DNA of 15,275 bases from Candidatus Woesearchaeota archaeon UBA153 (GCA_002503705.1 DASH01000053.1:1-15275); one strand, 5' to 3'. Counted from the stretch's first letter, positions 7,350 to 13,401 are shown. Numbers and translations are program-made. Notes: generated from the sequence alone by a model not told the origin.

Positions 7350-8077
7350 CAGTTGACCACCCCTTGCATGACCATGTCCGCGTCGCCGTTCGCCGGGAGG
7401 ACGCCAAGCTCCGTCGGCTCGAAGTGCAGCTCGTCGTCGTTACCGCCGACCTGCACCTCGATGACCTGGACGCCAGGAGTCTCAGGATTCGACGGGTAGA
7501 TGACCGCTTCGCGACGGGCGTTGCCCTGCGGCGAGTGGGCGGTGATGCGGATGAAACCGCTCCCGATTACCTCGCCCTCGACACGAGAGGGCCAGAAGCC
7601 GTCAGGCCCGGTGTAGATGTTCCGATAGATAGGGTGTTCGATTGTCGGGCGCCGGAAGAGCCGACGCCACATCGGCATCTCGTAGCTGTGCACGAGCAGC
7701 GCCGTTCGAGGGACCGGATGGCCGTCTGGCGTGACGACTCGAATCCGGAACCGTCCCGGATGAGCGTTATCGAGGCCTGGTGCGTGTTGAGCCGCGTGTT
7801 CCTGCGCAGCAGGCGGAGGCGCTCCTGCGCCTTCACCATCGCCTCCACCGCCTTGACCGCCACCACCCCCACCTTGACCACCACCATGACCACCTTGACC
7901 GTCACCGTGGTCGCCACCATCGTCACGATCATGGCCGCCGCCGAAGAGGCCTCTGATGCCGTTCCCGCCCGTGACGAGTTGGAAGAGCATGTAGATGATC
8001 GCGATGATGACCGCGATGGTGAGGTAGTCGAGGAGGACTCCGAGGATGTGCCGCGAGGCGAGGATGACGTCGACCAT
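7349..8077 (-). CDS. Single-pass membrane protein with Gly/His/Asp linker and beta-sandwich-like domain
   Basis: The 242-aa protein has one membrane helix (13-36), then a low-complexity stretch (47-100) of Gly, His, Asp and Gln that could bind divalent metals or act as a flexible spacer. From 108 to 212 comes a beta-rich domain: FRIRVVTPDGHPVPRTALLV, later TGPDGFWPSRVEGEV and GSGFIRITAHSPQG. The pattern of a strand, PDGxPV, then a (T)xxDGxW turn resembles carboxypeptidase-regulatory or Ig-like beta-sandwiches found on cell surfaces. The ATG follows the previous stop by one base, and its own stop overlaps the next start. Fold assignment is moderate; function is unknown. Confidence 0.78.
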   Translation of the reverse strand: MVDVILASRHILGVLLDYLTIAVIIAIIYMLFQLVTGGNGIRGLFGGGHDRDDGGDHGDGQGGHGGGQGGGGGGQGGGGDGEGAGAPPPAAQEHAAQHAPGLDNAHPGRFRIRVVTPDGHPVPRTALLVHSYEMPMWRRLFRRPTIEHPIYRNIYTGPDGFWPSRVEGEVIGSGFIRITAHSPQGNARREAVIYPSNPETPGVQVIEVQVGGNDDELHFEPTELGVLPANGDADMVMQGVVN

Positions 8078-8078
8078 G

Positions 8079-8666
8079 TTAGCGTCGCCCTCGCTCGGTG
8101 TTCTTGCGGAAGAAGTTTTCAGGGATGAGGAGGAGGAGCGGGAGTCCGAGCGCTGCTTGGTAGACGTCGAGGATGGCGAGGAGGGTGAAGAGGATGATGA
8201 TCGCGATGAGTCGTGTCGCGAAGTTCTTGTTCATCTTCGCCATGCAGAACCAGATGCCCAAGCCGACGATGCCGAGGGGGATGAGCGCGGTGAAGACTGC
8301 GGTGATGACGCCGCCGTTCGCGGTCACCCAGTTCTCCGGCATGAGGAACGCGGCGATGAGGGCGAACACCGTCGAGATGACGCCGCTCGTCTTGTTGTCT
8401 TTGAAGAGTTTCTTGAAGACCCAGTGTGAGAGCGCGAGGAAGAGGATGAAGAGGCAGAACCGGATGAAGCCGACTTGGACGGTGTGGTTCTGCAGGATGG
8501 GGATGTCGAACATCCACGCCATGGACTGGACGATCTTGTTCAAGGGCGAGATGCCGGTGAAGCCGCGATAGCCGTACTCTGCGGCGGCGAGGGGTATCGT
8601 GAGGAGTCCGGAGAAGAGCACGGTGAGAAGCGTGACGAGTCGCTGCAGTGCCGTAACGTGCGCCAT
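8079..8666 (-). CDS. Polytopic membrane protein with signal peptide, operon head
   Basis: The 195-aa product begins with a signal-peptide-like segment (1-29, ending LAAAE), then an outside stretch (30-64) and four hydrophobic segments: about 65-84, 95-109, 117-142 and 150-181. The C-terminus is basic. No enzyme motif is seen. Similar small polytopic proteins recur in DPANN genomes without known function. It opens the operon: a TATA box lies about 50 nt upstream and GGTGG immediately precedes the ATG. The next gene begins one base after its stop. Confidence 0.78.
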   Translation of the reverse strand: MAHVTALQRLVTLLTVLFSGLLTIPLAAAEYGYRGFTGISPLNKIVQSMAWMFDIPILQNHTVQVGFIRFCLFILFLALSHWVFKKLFKDNKTSGVISTVFALIAAFLMPENWVTANGGVITAVFTALIPLGIVGLGIWFCMAKMNKNFATRLIAIIILFTLLAILDVYQAALGLPLLLLIPENFFRKNTERGRR

Positions 8667-8711
8667 ACCACCAAACCCTTTGCGCGTTAGACTCGTTCCT
8701 GAGAGGAGAGG

Positions 8712-8720
8712 TTTATAAAA
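8712..8720 (-). promoter_or_regulatory. TATA box of the five-gene membrane operon
   Basis: On the minus strand TTTTATAAA stands about 50 nt upstream of the first ATG, giving a leader of roughly 25 nt. No other convincing TATA box was noticed before the next four genes, so one transcript probably covers all five. Confidence 0.7.
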
Positions 8721-8882
8721 CTTTCTAAAAGTGCGCTCGGGAGTCCGACGGTAAAACGGGACGTCGTGTTTTTCTCGTCGTGAACGTCGTTGACGAATGA
8801 GAGCGGATATGCACGGAAATCCCTGTTCGTCGTGTTCCGAAATAACGCGGAATGTTAAATGAAAATAAAGCTTCTCATTATT

Positions 8883-9159
8883 GCTTAAAGATTTTAGAAA
8901 AAATAATTATCTTAAAATAATAATTATTGCTTAAAATATTTAGAAATATAAATATACTCTGATGACCAATAGATAGTACAACATATAATAGTGAGACCAA
9001 TAAATAGTAGTTGAAAGAAATTAATGGGAATTAAAAATAGTATAACCAATAAATAGTGCCTGAAAATTGAAGTGCGGAATTCGTCGAAATCTTCGTCCTC
9101 GAGGGGAACGAGGAAATTTTATTATGAAAATTATAATATTCGCTTAAAACTTTTAGAAG
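8883..9159 (+). repeat. Three copies of a GCTTAAA-x-TTTAGAA repeat
   Basis: Copies are GCTTAAAGATTTTAGAAA (8883-8900), GCTTAAAATATTTAGAAAT (8929-8947) and GCTTAAAACTTTTAGAAG (9142-9159). The first is identical over 17 bp to a copy at 11578-11594. The unit is an imperfect inverted repeat centred on the variable bases. Confidence 0.75.
8965..9058 (+). repeat. Three direct copies of ACCAATARATAGT
   Basis: Copies start at 8965, 8996 and 9045 (spacings 31 and 49). The last two are also preceded by an extra ATAGT four bases upstream. Related copies in the opposite orientation lie upstream of padR at 11381-11525. Spacing is too irregular and units too short for CRISPR. Confidence 0.75.
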
Positions 9160-9163
9160 TACA

Positions 9164-9184
9164 AAAACGACGAGAAAAAGAAAA
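9164..9184 (-). terminator. Poly-T terminator after xerA
   Basis: Directly past the xerA stop the minus strand reads TTTTCTTTTTCTCG, then CGTTTTTG: three T-runs in about 20 nt, an archaeal-type terminator. Confidence 0.6.
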
Positions 9185-10024
9185 TCATAATGTATCCAAC
9201 GGGCTGACGATCCGCCGCTTCTCTTCAGAACTCACATGAGTATAGATTTCAGTCGTCTGGATCGACGCGTGCCCTAACAGCTCTTGAATCACCCGCAAGT
9301 CCGTCCCCGCCTCCCGTAAATGCGTCGCGAAGCTGTGCCGCAGCTTGTGCGGCGTCACCGCCTTCAAGATGCCCGCCTTGCGCGCCAACCCAGAGATGAT
9401 CTTCTGCGCCGTGCGAACGCTCAACGGCCCGTCACGTCCCAAGAATATCGGTCCTCGAACTATTCCCTCCCGTTCCAGATAGCGCCGCAGATGCGCGACC
9501 AGACCCTCGGAAAGAATCACCATGCGGTCCTTGCCGCCCTTGCCGTGCCGCACCCAGGCGATCCGCTGCGCCGCCTCGACATCCTCCACTTTCAGGCTCA
9601 AGCACTCTGAAATCCGCAATCCTGAGGCGTAGAGCATCTCGACGAGGAGGCGGCTCTTGTCATGCGAAGCGGCTTCCAAGAGCGCTTTCATCTCCTCTTT
9701 CGTCAACACGACAGGGAGTTTCTTCTCGATCTTCGGCGTCCGCACCTTCGTGAACCCCTTCTCTAGCAAGTCATTATAGAGAAAGAGCAGCGCCGACCGG
9801 GCCAAGGCGACCGTGCTGTGCGCACGCCCTTTATCGAGCAATCCGGCCAAGTACCCTTTCACGTCATCTTCAGTCACCACTCCCGGGTCTTTCAGCGGCA
9901 TCTCAAAAAAGTCTTTATTGAACAGAACGTATGATTCTATCGTATTCGGGCTCGAGCCGCGCAATTTCAATTCTGTCGCGATCTTCGCGAGCGCGTTTTG
10001 TTGGTTTTGAGCGAGCTCCGTCAT
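9185..10024 (-). CDS. xerA: XerA-type tyrosine recombinase
   Basis: The 279-aa length fits archaeal XerA. Residues 8-95 form the SAM-like DNA-binding domain (SSPNTIESY...) and 105-279 the catalytic domain. All active-site residues are visible: R137 in ASGLRISE, the beta-hairpin Lys in GKGGKDR (K162), H226 and R229 in HKLRHSFATHL, H252 in LGHASIQTT, and nucleophile Y261 in EIYTHV. XerA acts alone on dif to resolve chromosome dimers. A dif-like site lies 25-52 bp upstream of the start codon, overlapping the predicted transcription start, so the protein may also repress its own gene. SD GGTGG is 6 nt before the ATG. An integrase of an element is the alternative, but the short XerA form and adjacent dif favour a housekeeping role. 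Confidence 0.93.
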   Translation of the reverse strand: MTELAQNQQNALAKIATELKLRGSSPNTIESYVLFNKDFFEMPLKDPGVVTEDDVKGYLAGLLDKGRAHSTVALARSALLFLYNDLLEKGFTKVRTPKIEKKLPVVLTKEEMKALLEAASHDKSRLLVEMLYASGLRISECLSLKVEDVEAAQRIAWVRHGKGGKDRMVILSEGLVAHLRRYLEREGIVRGPIFLGRDGPLSVRTAQKIISGLARKAGILKAVTPHKLRHSFATHLREAGTDLRVIQELLGHASIQTTEIYTHVSSEEKRRIVSPLDTL

Positions 10025-10048
10025 AGGAAACCACCCTTCCGAGGGAAA

Positions 10049-10076
10049 AGTGCGCTTAATGTATATTAAGCGTCAT
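10049..10076. other. dif-like Xer recombination site
   Basis: The 28 bp divide into arm AGTGCGCTTAA, centre TGTATA and arm TTAAGCGTCAT. Compared with E. coli dif as I know it (GGTGCGCATAA, TGTATA, TTATGTTAAAT), I count 21 of 28 identical, including all of the 6-bp centre. The inner arms CGCTTAAT and ATTAAGCG (10053-10060, 10065-10072) are a perfect 8-bp inverted repeat, as expected for two recombinase monomers. It lies just upstream of xerA. Confidence 0.8.
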
Positions 10077-10081
10077 TTATA

Positions 10082-10089
10082 TTTATATA
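10082..10089 (-). promoter_or_regulatory. TATA box of xerA
   Basis: TATATAAA on the minus strand would place initiation near 10059, inside the dif-like site, with a leader of about 35 nt carrying the GGTGG ribosome-binding site. Confidence 0.6.
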
Positions 10090-10313
10090 GTTACCGATTT
10101 CATTTAAAAACTACTAGCAAAAACAGAACTCATTTATAAACAAGAGTTTTGAATCGTACGGATCTCCTAGTTCACGCCAGATGGGCCCGGTCCTGAGCTC
10201 GAAACGAAAGAGACCAAAAAAACACCTGAAAAAGTATGATACTATCCGACAAAGTATGATGTTACGACTTTGAATAAGAACATCACGAATCAATAAAATC
10301 GAGAAAAATGATG
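10090..10313. other. Intergenic region upstream of xerA
   Basis: No gene is supported. Visible items are a plus-strand TATA-like TTTATAAA (10133-10140) flanked by AACTC and GAGTT, a GC-rich patch (10157-10215) about one promoter distance after it that could be a small RNA, and a pair of AAAGTATGAT direct repeats (10231-10240, 10251-10260) exactly 20 bp apart, the first within the palindrome AGTATGATACT. Confidence 0.5.
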
Positions 10314-10342
10314 AAAAAAGTTTCGGAAGGTGACGACCTTCC
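10314..10342 (-). terminator. Hairpin plus poly-T terminator after the small membrane protein
   Basis: On the minus strand GGAAGGT, loop CGTC, ACCTTCC form a perfect 7-bp hairpin beginning at the stop codon, followed by CTTTTTTC. This is a strong hairpin-and-T-run terminator. Confidence 0.75.
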
Positions 10343-10707
10343 TAGTTGTCGCTCGCGACGCCATACAACGCCTTGAACGCGACGACCAACGCGCCCGGAG
10401 CCGTGAAGATCACGATCGCGTTCGCGATGACGTTCAAGAAGTTCATGCCGAGCGCGGCGAAGATGCTGCCGAGCGAAGTCGCCGCGACGACAAACGCGAT
10501 GGCCGCGAGGAGGAAGAGCATGACCTCGCCGTCGCCGATGTTCAAGAGGCCGACGATAACGCCGAGCACCGCGAGGACGATGACCACCCAGAGCGGGAGG
10601 GAGGAACTGCCGCCCAACAGCGCAATCAGCCCGAACACGAGCGCGAGCACGATACCGGCCACGTACGCCCAAACTCCAACTTTCGCCATGATACTCTTCT
10701 TCGCCAT
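10342..10707 (-). CDS. Small four-helix membrane protein of unknown function
   Basis: The 121-aa protein has four hydrophobic segments (about 12-33, 38-57, 62-86 and 89-111) with a short polar motif NIGDGEV between the second and third. I recall similar proteins (MAK-x-G-x-WAY start, NIxDxEV loop) being common in DPANN archaea, with no known function. I choose the ATG whose first codons are MAKKSIMAK because GGGGGTG lies 7 nt upstream; a GTG two codons earlier overlaps that site. A TATA box about 60 nt upstream and a clean hairpin terminator mark it as a single-gene unit. Confidence 0.8.
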   Translation of the reverse strand: MAKKSIMAKVGVWAYVAGIVLALVFGLIALLGGSSSLPLWVVIVLAVLGVIVGLLNIGDGEVMLFLLAAIAFVVAATSLGSIFAALGMNFLNVIANAIVIFTAPGALVVAFKALYGVASDN

Positions 10708-10767
10708 AATCACACACCCCCAGGCCGAAGCCTGAAACTATCGTTACGTGAACGACAACAACACGCA

Positions 10768-10778
10768 GTATTTAAAGC
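10768..10778 (-). promoter_or_regulatory. TATA box of the small membrane protein gene
   Basis: CTTTAAATACT on the minus strand lies about 65 nt before the chosen ATG, giving a leader near 40 nt. The sequence is nearly symmetric and could also fire on the plus strand into the inverted-repeat element. Confidence 0.55.
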
Positions 10779-10782
10779 TTTT

Positions 10783-10968
10783 GCACAACGAGGCCGCGAT
10801 GAAAGTCTCGCTTCGCTCGACCGTTCCCGTCCTGCTCACGCCCGCTCCTCACGTTGCGGGGTGACGTTCCCCGACGGGGGCCACCCCCTTGTCACCCGGA
10901 TCATGCTCTCGTCGGCGTTCGCCCGTAAGGACGGGAACGGATTTTTTCATCGCGACCGCACAACGAGG
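10783..10968. mobile_element. MITE-like inverted-repeat element with flanking direct repeats
   Basis: An 11-bp direct repeat GCACAACGAGG (10783-10793 and 10958-10968) brackets a 160-bp element. Its ends are perfect 10-bp inverted repeats, CGCGATGAAA (10795-10804) and TTTCATCGCG (10945-10954). Inside, CCGTTCCCGTCCT (10821-10833) pairs with 10928-10940 over 13 bp, GGGTGAC (10859-10865) with GTCACCC (10891-10897), and a GGGGG-CCA-CCCCC hairpin (10876-10888) caps the fold. No coding frame is convincing. Structure plus direct repeats fits a non-autonomous transposed element. The direct repeats sit 1 and 3 nt from the inverted ends. A structured RNA is the alternative. Confidence 0.65.
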
Positions 10969-11004
10969 GGGGAAAAAGAACGGAGGGAAAGAAGAGAATG
11001 GCGA

Positions 11005-11349
11005 CTAACGCCCCTTCTTCGGGATCTTGCACCCGAGACCGGCGAAGTACGTGCCGAACAAACCGTACAGGCGGCGCAGCTCCGCCTTCCCGCCGGCCGT
11101 CAACGCGTAGATCTTCTTCCGGCCGTCCTTCGAGAAGACGACGAGTCGCTGCGCGCGCAAGTTCTTCAAGGCAGGGTAGATCGTGCCGGGCGTCAAGACG
11201 CCACCTTTCCGGCCGCCGACGCGCTCGGCGAGCTGTTCGCCGTACAACTGCCGGCTCGCGAGCTCGTGCAGGATGAGGAAGGAGAGGAACCCTTTGAACG
11301 CGAGGTGACCCGCCTTGGACCGCACGACCGGTTTCTTCTTTGCAGCCAT
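11005..11349 (-). CDS. PadR-family transcriptional regulator
   Basis: The 114-aa protein is a PadR winged helix: helix GHLAFKGFLSFLILHELA, LYGEQLAERVG, the family signature GGVLTPGTIYPALKNLRAQ (49-67), and wing residues DGRKKIYALTAGGKAEL (75-91). The C-terminal helix for dimerisation is short. I start it at MAAKKK, where a TATA box sits at leaderless distance; a longer frame exists upstream but would extend into the promoter. PadR proteins usually repress their own gene or a neighbouring membrane or transport gene. Here the next gene downstream encodes a small membrane protein, beyond the MITE-like element. Ligand and targets are unknown. Confidence 0.9.
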   Translation of the reverse strand: MAAKKKPVVRSKAGHLAFKGFLSFLILHELASRQLYGEQLAERVGGRKGGVLTPGTIYPALKNLRAQRLVVFSKDGRKKIYALTAGGKAELRRLYGLFGTYFAGLGCKIPKKGR

Positions 11350-11370
11350 CTGTTTCTCAGCACAAACGGA

Positions 11371-11380
11371 ATATATAAAT
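11371..11380 (-). promoter_or_regulatory. TATA box of padR (leaderless)
   Basis: ATTTATATAT is centred about 26 nt from the padR ATG. Directly upstream is CACCAATAG, a copy of the ACCAATARA repeat, where a BRE or repressor site would be expected. Confidence 0.75.
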
Positions 11381-11525
11381 CTATTGGTGAGGCGATGCAT
11401 GAACTCGTCAGGAGGCGTTACTCGTCGAGGAAAACATATTTATTGGTCATACAAGTAATTCGACCATGGCACGCAATGAACAATTCGCTGTGCGCCCAGT
11501 ATTGCGCGAATAATTTATTGGTTAT
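11381..11525 (-). repeat. Three ACCAATARAT repeats upstream of padR
   Basis: Minus-strand copies read ACCAATAGAT (ending at padR's TATA box, about 11379-11388), ACCAATAAATAT (11437-11448) and ACCAATAAATTA (11511-11522). They match the plus-strand family at 8965-9058, in opposite orientation. Confidence 0.7.
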
Positions 11526-11868
11526 CATATTATATTCTTGATGCTCTCAATAAGAGTTTCTTAAAAATACTATAAAAGCTTAAAGATTTTAGAATAATTT
11601 CCAGTAAAATTAATAATAAAAAGTACTATATTTGACTAAATCTTTTAGAACTATTTATAACTAAATATTACTATTTATAACTAAAAGTTTTAGAAAATCT
11701 CCTCGAAACGAGAAAAAATGAACGAAAAAAGACGAGTATGAAAAGAAATGTATACTCAATAATAGTAATACGAAAGCATACAACCTACAAAATATGATAG
11801 AAACTATTAGTCAGAATATAAATGTTCAAAGGAATACTTTCGACACGTGACAATCAAACATCGATTTC
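11526..11868. other. AT-rich intergenic region with repeats
   Basis: No gene is supported. It holds three more copies of the TTAAA-x-TTTTAGAA family: 11578-11595, 11635-11650 and 11680-11695. It also holds a tandem pair of ACTATTTATAACTAAA (11650-11665 and 11670-11685), 20 bp apart, whose first nine bases match the reverse complement of ACCAATAAATAGT. Base composition resembles the 8860-9163 region. Confidence 0.6.
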
Positions 11869-12408
11869 CTAGATTGCTTTCTCGTTGAGCAACTGCTGCG
11901 AAACCGACTCGTTGATCTTCAAGAGGTTCTTCCGCGCCTGGAGATCCTTGAACTTCAAGTCGAGCGCGTGATACACCTTCCCGTTCACGAACGTCTTCAG
12001 CACCGGCACGCCCTTCGCGGAAATCGAGACGAGATACCGGTCGACCATCTCGACCGTCAAGCCGAGCCGCTTCGCCACCTCAAGCGCGGTGATCGGGTCC
12101 TCGACCGCGTACAACACCATGAAGACCTCCTGCTCGCGATGCGTCAGCGCGATCTCACGCTCGTACGACGCCTCGGGCGCGACGAGGAACTGGATTTCAT
12201 CCAACCTCTCGGCGAGCTTGTCCAGCTTCGCGTCGAGCTCGGCGAGGTACTCGTAGCACGCCTGCACCTCGTTCGTGTTCTGGTTGATCGCGTCAAGGTG
12301 GAGCGCCATCTCCTCCTTCACTCTCGAGAACGCGAGACGGACGTGCCGATCCATGGCCTGGACCGCGACGAGCGGTCGCTGGCTCTCACTGCGAGCAGTA
12401 ATCTTCAC
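11869..12408 (-). CDS. Coiled-coil plus winged-helix putative transcription regulator
   Basis: The 179-aa protein has a conserved-looking N-terminal segment (VQAMDRHVRLAFSRVKEEM, 16-34), a coiled coil (35-75) with heptads of Leu, and a C-terminal winged helix or sigma-4-like domain: LTHREQEVFMVLY (88-100), then ITALEVAKRLGLTVEMVDRYL (106-126) as the HTH. I associate this layout with DPANN archaea, where it is usually annotated only as an HTH protein. It probably binds DNA as a coiled-coil dimer. The GTG start has GGGGGT very close upstream; an unusual start a few codons later is possible. It is divergent from the methylase gene. Confidence 0.78.
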   Translation of the reverse strand: MKITARSESQRPLVAVQAMDRHVRLAFSRVKEEMALHLDAINQNTNEVQACYEYLAELDAKLDKLAERLDEIQFLVAPEASYEREIALTHREQEVFMVLYAVEDPITALEVAKRLGLTVEMVDRYLVSISAKGVPVLKTFVNGKVYHALDLKFKDLQARKNLLKINESVSQQLLNEKAI

Positions 12409-12445
12409 ACACCCCCTGATGGAGCGGGGAAGTGCTGGGAGGCTC

Positions 12446-12454
12446 TTTTTAAAC
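12446..12454 (-). promoter_or_regulatory. TATA box of the coiled-coil/wHTH gene
   Basis: GTTTAAAAAG on the minus strand lies about 40 nt before the GTG start, leaving a leader of about 15 nt that contains the GGGGGT ribosome-binding site. Confidence 0.6.
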
Positions 12455-12518
12455 TTTATGACGCGCCATCATAACGTTTCGAAGTAGGGAAAGGAATCTC
12501 CGGCCGGAAACCGGAAAG

Positions 12519-12526
12519 CATTAAAG
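12519..12526 (+). promoter_or_regulatory. TATA-like box of the METTL5-like methylase (leaderless)
   Basis: CATTAAAG is centred about 28 nt before the ATG. No Shine-Dalgarno of usual form is present, consistent with a leaderless transcript. Confidence 0.55.
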
Positions 12527-12550
12527 GCGTCCGTCCCTCGTCGGAGAAGC

Positions 12551-13198
12551 ATGGTGAGCAAGCAGACGCTCGCGGTCGCGCTGTCAGAGTTGAAGGTGTT
12601 CGAGCACGCATCGCTCTCATTGGAGCAGTACGCGACAGAGTCAGACCTCGCCGCCGAGCTGTTGTGGCACGCGCACCTGCGAGGACTCTTGGACGGGAAG
12701 ACCGTCGTCGACCTCGGCGCTGGCACCGGCGTCCTCGCGATCGGCGCCGCGGCGTTGGGCGCGGCGAGGATTATCTGCGTCGAGAAGGATGAGGCCGCGC
12801 TGAAAGTGCTGCGGGAGAACGCCGGCAGGTATGAAGGCGTCGAGGAGCGCCTGGACATCATCCACGCGGACGTCATGATCACGCCGGTTGCGGGCGACAT
12901 CGTCATCATGAACCCGCCGTTCGGCACGAAGGAGAAGCACGCCGACCGCGTCTTCCTCGAGCGCGCGGTCAAGACCGCGCCGGTCATCTACACGATCCAC
13001 AAGAGCACGACGGAACGTTTCGTCGAAGCGTTCTGCGAGGACGCGCACTACGAGATCGCGTGGCGCGAGCGGCGTTCCTTCCCGCTGAAGCGAACGATGG
13101 GTCATCATGAGAAGGAGCGCGGAAAGGTCGAGGTGACGCTGTTCTGCCTGGAACGGAAGGCGAAGAAGGAGAGGAAGAGCGAGTTCTCATTCACGTAG
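12551..13198 (+). CDS. METTL5-like rRNA adenine N6-methyltransferase
   Basis: The 215-aa protein is a class I SAM methyltransferase. LSLEQYATESDLAAELLW (22-39) matches the LEQYxTxxxxAAxxL entry segment of archaeal METTL5 homologues. Motif I is VVDLGAGTGVLAIGAAALG (52-70), the acidic residue after the second strand lies in CVEKD (76-80), and N121-P-P-F-G is the catalytic NPPF typical of adenine-N6 methylases. IYTIHK (146-151) is also typical. Human METTL5 makes m6A on 18S rRNA near the decoding centre; the archaeal enzyme is expected to act on 16S rRNA. The Lys/Arg-rich C-terminus (residues 180-210) may bind RNA. It stands alone, divergent from the wHTH gene. Confidence 0.9.
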   Translation: MVSKQTLAVALSELKVFEHASLSLEQYATESDLAAELLWHAHLRGLLDGKTVVDLGAGTGVLAIGAAALGAARIICVEKDEAALKVLRENAGRYEGVEERLDIIHADVMITPVAGDIVIMNPPFGTKEKHADRVFLERAVKTAPVIYTIHKSTTERFVEAFCEDAHYEIAWRERRSFPLKRTMGHHEKERGKVEVTLFCLERKAKKERKSEFSFT

Positions 13199-13401
13199 TT
13201 CTGCGCGTCGCCAAGTCTGCTCGCTCTCAGTCACGTTCAGGGTTCTGAGCGCGGCGAACTGCCCCGACGCCGTCGGCTGCGCTCCGACCACCGTCAGGGA
13301 CGACCCCCGCCCACTCTTCTGATGCCGGGACCGTTACGGCGCGAGGGGAGGACGGTGGCGCTCCTGCGGACGGTAACGCACTTCAGATAACTACTGTTTC
13401 T
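13199..13401. other. GC-rich intergenic region with inverted repeats
   Basis: No protein gene is seen. It contains CCGAC-GCC-GTCGG (13264-13276), an 8-bp inverted repeat CCACCGTC (13288-13295) with GACGGTGG (13351-13358), and a CGTTAC (13332-13337) with GTAACG (13373-13378) pairing that crosses it. It may hold a structured RNA or only converging 3' ends. Confidence 0.4.

Larger units (their letters stand above)
8721..9163. other. Long intergenic region, AT-rich in its second half
   Basis: No gene is supported here. The first half has ordinary composition. From about 8860 it becomes very AT-rich and carries two families of short repeats, listed separately. This composition contrasts sharply with the GC-rich genes on both sides. 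Together with the similar region after 11526 it brackets the xerA-padR block. Confidence 0.6.

Noticed and set aside
8797..8862. 21-codon plus-strand frame with a CSSC motif
   Set aside because: It begins with ATG and ends cleanly, but has no ribosome-binding site, no TATA box at a suitable distance and no known family.
8965..9058. CRISPR array
   Set aside because: Repeat units are only about 13 bp with unequal spacers, and no cas genes are nearby.
9185..9200. Second half dif site at the xerA 3' end (CATAATGTAT)
   Set aside because: Only about 10 bases resemble dif, the second arm is absent, and it lies within the xerA coding end. Probably chance.
10157..10215. tRNA gene or tRNA fragment used as attachment site
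   Set aside because: No complete cloverleaf could be drawn on either strand, and the T-arm-like sequence is not consistent.
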